Source: Alcanivorax sp. (lineage in GTDB: Bacteria > Pseudomonadota > Gammaproteobacteria > Pseudomonadales > Alcanivoracaceae). Taken from it: a stretch of DNA of 64,000 bases. Positions 62,211 through 64,000 of this stretch are shown here, one piece after another (position 1 is the stretch's first letter; each line of letters begins with the position of its first letter). The position numbers and the translations under genes are program-made. Under the pieces are notes generated by a model. That model worked only from the letters and a program-made list of their open reading frames with translations. It was not told the origin of the DNA and made no database searches. The stretch is taken from positions 930,001 through 994,000 of the forward strand of contig CP051239.1 in the NCBI GenBank assembly GCA_017794945.1, written 5' to 3'.

Positions 62211-62498
62211 ATGAACAAGACTGAAAAGAGAGTGATCAGTGCCGCCGGCGTCGTGACGCTGGGTGCGCTTCTTAGCGGCCAGGCACTGGCTGTTCCGGAC
62301 CAGCCCGAGGCTTGGGAGAAGTGCGCCGGCATCGCCGAGGCGGGAAAAAATGACTGCGGAGCCCTGAACGGCAAGCATGACTGCGCCGGCATGGCCGACG
62401 AGGACAGCGACCCTAACGAATGGGTGTACGTTCCCGAAGGCACCTGCGACAAGATCGTCGGCGGCGAAGTCGCCAAGGTCAAACCCGCCAAGAAGTGA
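62211..62498 (+). CDS. bufA1: BufA1-type bufferin precursor peptide (DUF2282)
   Basis: The product is 95 residues. An N-terminal signal peptide runs to about residue 27 (LLSGQALA). The core has cysteines at 38, 49, 58 and 79 in [37 protein letters not shown] and [12 protein letters not shown], the DUF2282/BufA1 spacing. In described bufferins such cysteines are converted to thiooxazole by the DUF692 partner and the mature periplasmic peptide binds copper or other metals. Signal, cysteines and downstream bufB and bufC all agree. Modification state and metal are inferred. AGGA lies nine bases before the ATG. Confidence 0.9.
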   Translation: MNKTEKRVISAAGVVTLGALLSGQALAVPDQPEAWEKCAGIAEAGKNDCGALNGKHDCAGMADEDSDPNEWVYVPEGTCDKIVGGEVAKVKPAKK

Positions 62499-62506
62499 TG
62501 CTATAC

Positions 62507-62526
62507 CCCCGCCTCCCGGGGCGGGG
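62507..62526 (+). other. GC hairpin between bufA1 and bufB
   Basis: A 7-bp stem (CCCCGCC / GGCGGGG) with a 6-nt loop is followed by GGGAG, the bufB ribosome site, with no T-tract. It may protect the precursor mRNA and lower enzyme translation. Confidence 0.5.
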
Positions 62527-62545
62527 ATTCCGTAGGGAGTCTTTC

Positions 62546-63370
62546 ATGCCGCCATTGCAAGGTGTTGGCCTCGGGCTGCGTTTCCCGCACCTGGATGATC
62601 TTCTGGCCAGCGACAACCCGCCACCCTGGATCGAGGTGCTGGCCGACAACTATTTGAGCAACGATGGTGTCGGGCACGCGAAAACGGATGAACTGTGCGC
62701 GGGAGTGCCAACGGCCCTGCATTGCGTGGGCATGTCGGTGGCCGGCTCGGAGCCATTGGACGACGGCTATCTGGATCGCGTTTCGGAGCTGGCCCACCGA
62801 TTCAACGCGCAATCGGTGTCAGATCATCTGGCGTTTTGCCGCCATGGAGCCGCGCACCTTCATGATCTTCTGCCGGTGCCGTATACCCCGGCCACGCTGG
62901 ATTATATCGCCAGAAGGGTCGATTACATTCAGAACCGTCTGGAGCGGCCTCTACTGCTAGAGAACATCAGTTGCTACGTGCGCTCGGAGAACAGCAGCTG
63001 GCGAGACCTGCCTTTCTTGTCCAAGCTCGCCGCACTTACCGGCTGCGGTGTGCTTTTAGACATCAACAACCTGTATGTGAATTCAGTTAATTTCCAGGAC
63101 TCTCTGGAGACCCTGACAGCCGAGATACCCTGGTCACGCGTGGCGCAGATTCACGTGGCGGGATGCGCGGATCAAGGCGGCTGGCTGCTGGATACCCACG
63201 AAGGCACCCCAAAGCCCCCCGTGATGGATCTGCTCGCTCTATGCGCACGGGAGCGACCCTCGGCGCCGGTATTGCTCGAATGGGATCAGAACCTCCCACC
63301 GTTATCCGAGCTTCAGGGCCTGAGGCAACGGCTTCAACATCATTGGCTGGGGGCCCGGGATGCCGCCTGA
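62546..63370 (+). CDS. bufB: MNIO (DUF692) peptide-modifying oxidase BufB
   Basis: The product is 274 residues, the multinuclear non-heme iron TIM-barrel family. Candidate metal-ligand residues in conserved blocks are His59 (ALHCVGMSV), Asp93-His94 (VSDHLAF), Glu139-Asn140 (LLENISCY), Asp172 and Asn174 (LLDINNLYVN), His203 (QIHVAG), Asp216 and His218 (LLDTHEG) and Glu245 (LLEWDQ). Such enzymes oxidatively modify precursor cysteines with a partner protein, here BufC. It starts at ATG-CCG-CCA with GGGAG six bases upstream and overlaps bufC by 11 bp. Confidence 0.92.
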   Translation: MPPLQGVGLGLRFPHLDDLLASDNPPPWIEVLADNYLSNDGVGHAKTDELCAGVPTALHCVGMSVAGSEPLDDGYLDRVSELAHRFNAQSVSDHLAFCRHGAAHLHDLLPVPYTPATLDYIARRVDYIQNRLERPLLLENISCYVRSENSSWRDLPFLSKLAALTGCGVLLDINNLYVNSVNFQDSLETLTAEIPWSRVAQIHVAGCADQGGWLLDTHEGTPKPPVMDLLALCARERPSAPVLLEWDQNLPPLSELQGLRQRLQHHWLGARDAA

Positions 63371-64000
63371 CACCCCACAACAACCACCTTTTGCTGAGGT
63401 GCCAGAGGAACTGTCGGCTTGGCAAGAGCGGTTGGTCAGCGCCATAACCCATGGCGCTGACGACAGCCTGGCCCCGGCGCCCAGGCTGCGCGCCCATAGC
63501 CGCAACCTCACTGGTATTCGCCGGCGGGCCCTGGAGCAGACCTTCCCGCTCGCGAGAGAAAAGCAACCGGATGCTTTCGAAACAATGGTGGGGGCCTGGC
63601 TGAGAGCCGGCCTCTCCCGTTGCGCGGACCTGGAGCACGAAAGCGATGCTCTGCTCCGCGCCTGGCGGGCGGGCCACATAGCGGCCATCGAGCCCTGGGA
63701 TACAAGAAACCTCTGGCACGCACTTCTGGCGGTGGAGCAGTTGCGACAGCTGATCGGTATCGGCGAAGCCGACAAGGCGCCCTACAAGCTGATCGGTGCC
63801 CATCGCATCGCGCCCACCGCCGCGGTTCAACGCCTGCCGCACGGTCTCAACGCCGTGCTGGGGAACCCAGCCGCACAGGATGGGCCGGGTTATCTGGTCG
63901 TGGCACGCCCACCGAGCGAACAAAGACCGGCGGTCACCGCGATCGATACGGACCTCTACATGCAACTCATTGCCCTTTCCCGGTCGCGCTCGGAACGTCA
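63360..64000 (+). CDS. bufC: BufC partner protein (DUF2063), partial
   Basis: The first 213 codons are in the window; the 3' end is cut off. The N-terminal helical DUF2063 (PF09836 'putative DNA-binding') domain contains ELSAWQERLVSAITHGADDSLAPAPRLRAHSRNLTGIRRRALEQTFPLARE and MVGAWLRAGLSRCADLEHES. The later part includes HRIAPTAAVQRLPHGLN and DTDLYMQLIALSRSRSE. In bufferin operons BufC binds BufA and helps BufB act. The start lies inside the bufB end, so synthesis is coupled. A DoxX (BufD-like) gene may follow beyond the window. Confidence 0.88.
   Translation, partial: MPPDTPQQPPFAEVPEELSAWQERLVSAITHGADDSLAPAPRLRAHSRNLTGIRRRALEQTFPLAREKQPDAFETMVGAWLRAGLSRCADLEHESDALLRAWRAGHIAAIEPWDTRNLWHALLAVEQLRQLIGIGEADKAPYKLIGAHRIAPTAAVQRLPHGLNAVLGNPAAQDGPGYLVVARPPSEQRPAVTAIDTDLYMQLIALSRSRSER

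Overview
The window looks like chromosome from a high-GC marine gammaproteobacterium. An Alcanivorax/Alloalcanivorax-type organism is the best guess, from ectABC ectoine synthesis, an MctP-type acetate carrier with its SSS-fused sensor kinase, a RibBX-type riboflavin gene, NrtS and FolE2. That placement is inference from gene content, not from a marker gene. No rRNA, tRNA, CRISPR array, transposase or prophage was seen. The window opens in the last codons of cysS and closes inside bufC.

Layout. (1) 0-6.7 kb: yidD, then a histidine-rich metal set (a DUF2946-like protein, a ZnuD-like TonB receptor and an AztD-like lipoprotein), an outer-membrane barrel, and the zinc-independent GTP cyclohydrolase folE2. 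(2) 6.8-12.4 kb: a TPR membrane protein and an SSS symporter divergent from ectR-ectA-ectB-ectC, the osmoprotectant operon with its own MarR regulator. (3) 12.7-22.1 kb: a carboxylate block. It holds the response regulator CrbR/ErdR and, convergent with it, a seven-gene run containing DUF4212 subunit, MctP symporter, cNMP/CBS/nucleotidyltransferase protein, DnaQ-like exonuclease, a small membrane protein and the CrbS/MxtR hybrid kinase. (4) 22.4-28.4 kb: dusC, an SDR, a GFA protein and the isoprenoid run xseB-ispA-dxs, with an 86-bp near-perfect palindrome between ispA and dxs.

(5) 28.4-47.2 kb: the minus-strand series glyA, nrdR, ribD, ribE, ribBX, ribH, nusB, thiL is in the usual order but interrupted three times. 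A four-helix-bundle (IVS-type) gene with flanking repeats sits between glyA and nrdR. A LysR/SbtA bicarbonate-transport cassette sits between nrdR and ribD. About 9.3 kb of redox and detoxification genes sits between ribD and ribE: transglutaminase, tautomerase, GFA, nitroreductase, nitronate monooxygenase with TetR, azoreductase with LysR, YnfA, a diguanylate cyclase, an M50-like protease and a DJ-1 protein. (6) 47.4-53.0 kb: a LuxR regulator, a chemoreceptor, ettA and an ECF sigma/anti-sigma pair. (7) 53.0-57.4 kb: a haloacid dehalogenase with TetR, a carboxymuconolactone decarboxylase family protein, a small secreted protein, two DoxX proteins and NrtS. (8) 57.5-62.1 kb: pstSCAB followed by an LCAT-type lipoprotein. 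(9) 62.2-64.0 kb: a bufferin-type operon with a BufA1 precursor carrying four cysteines, the DUF692 (MNIO) modifying enzyme BufB and the partner BufC.

The most interesting item is the bufferin operon at the right edge, which belongs to a recently described family of peptide-modifying, metal-binding systems. Next are the three insertions into the riboflavin/glyA backbone, the repeat-flanked four-helix-bundle gene, the ispA-dxs palindrome, the acetate regulatory block with its unexplained nuclease/nucleotidyltransferase pair, and the pst operon that carries a phospholipase-like lipoprotein.
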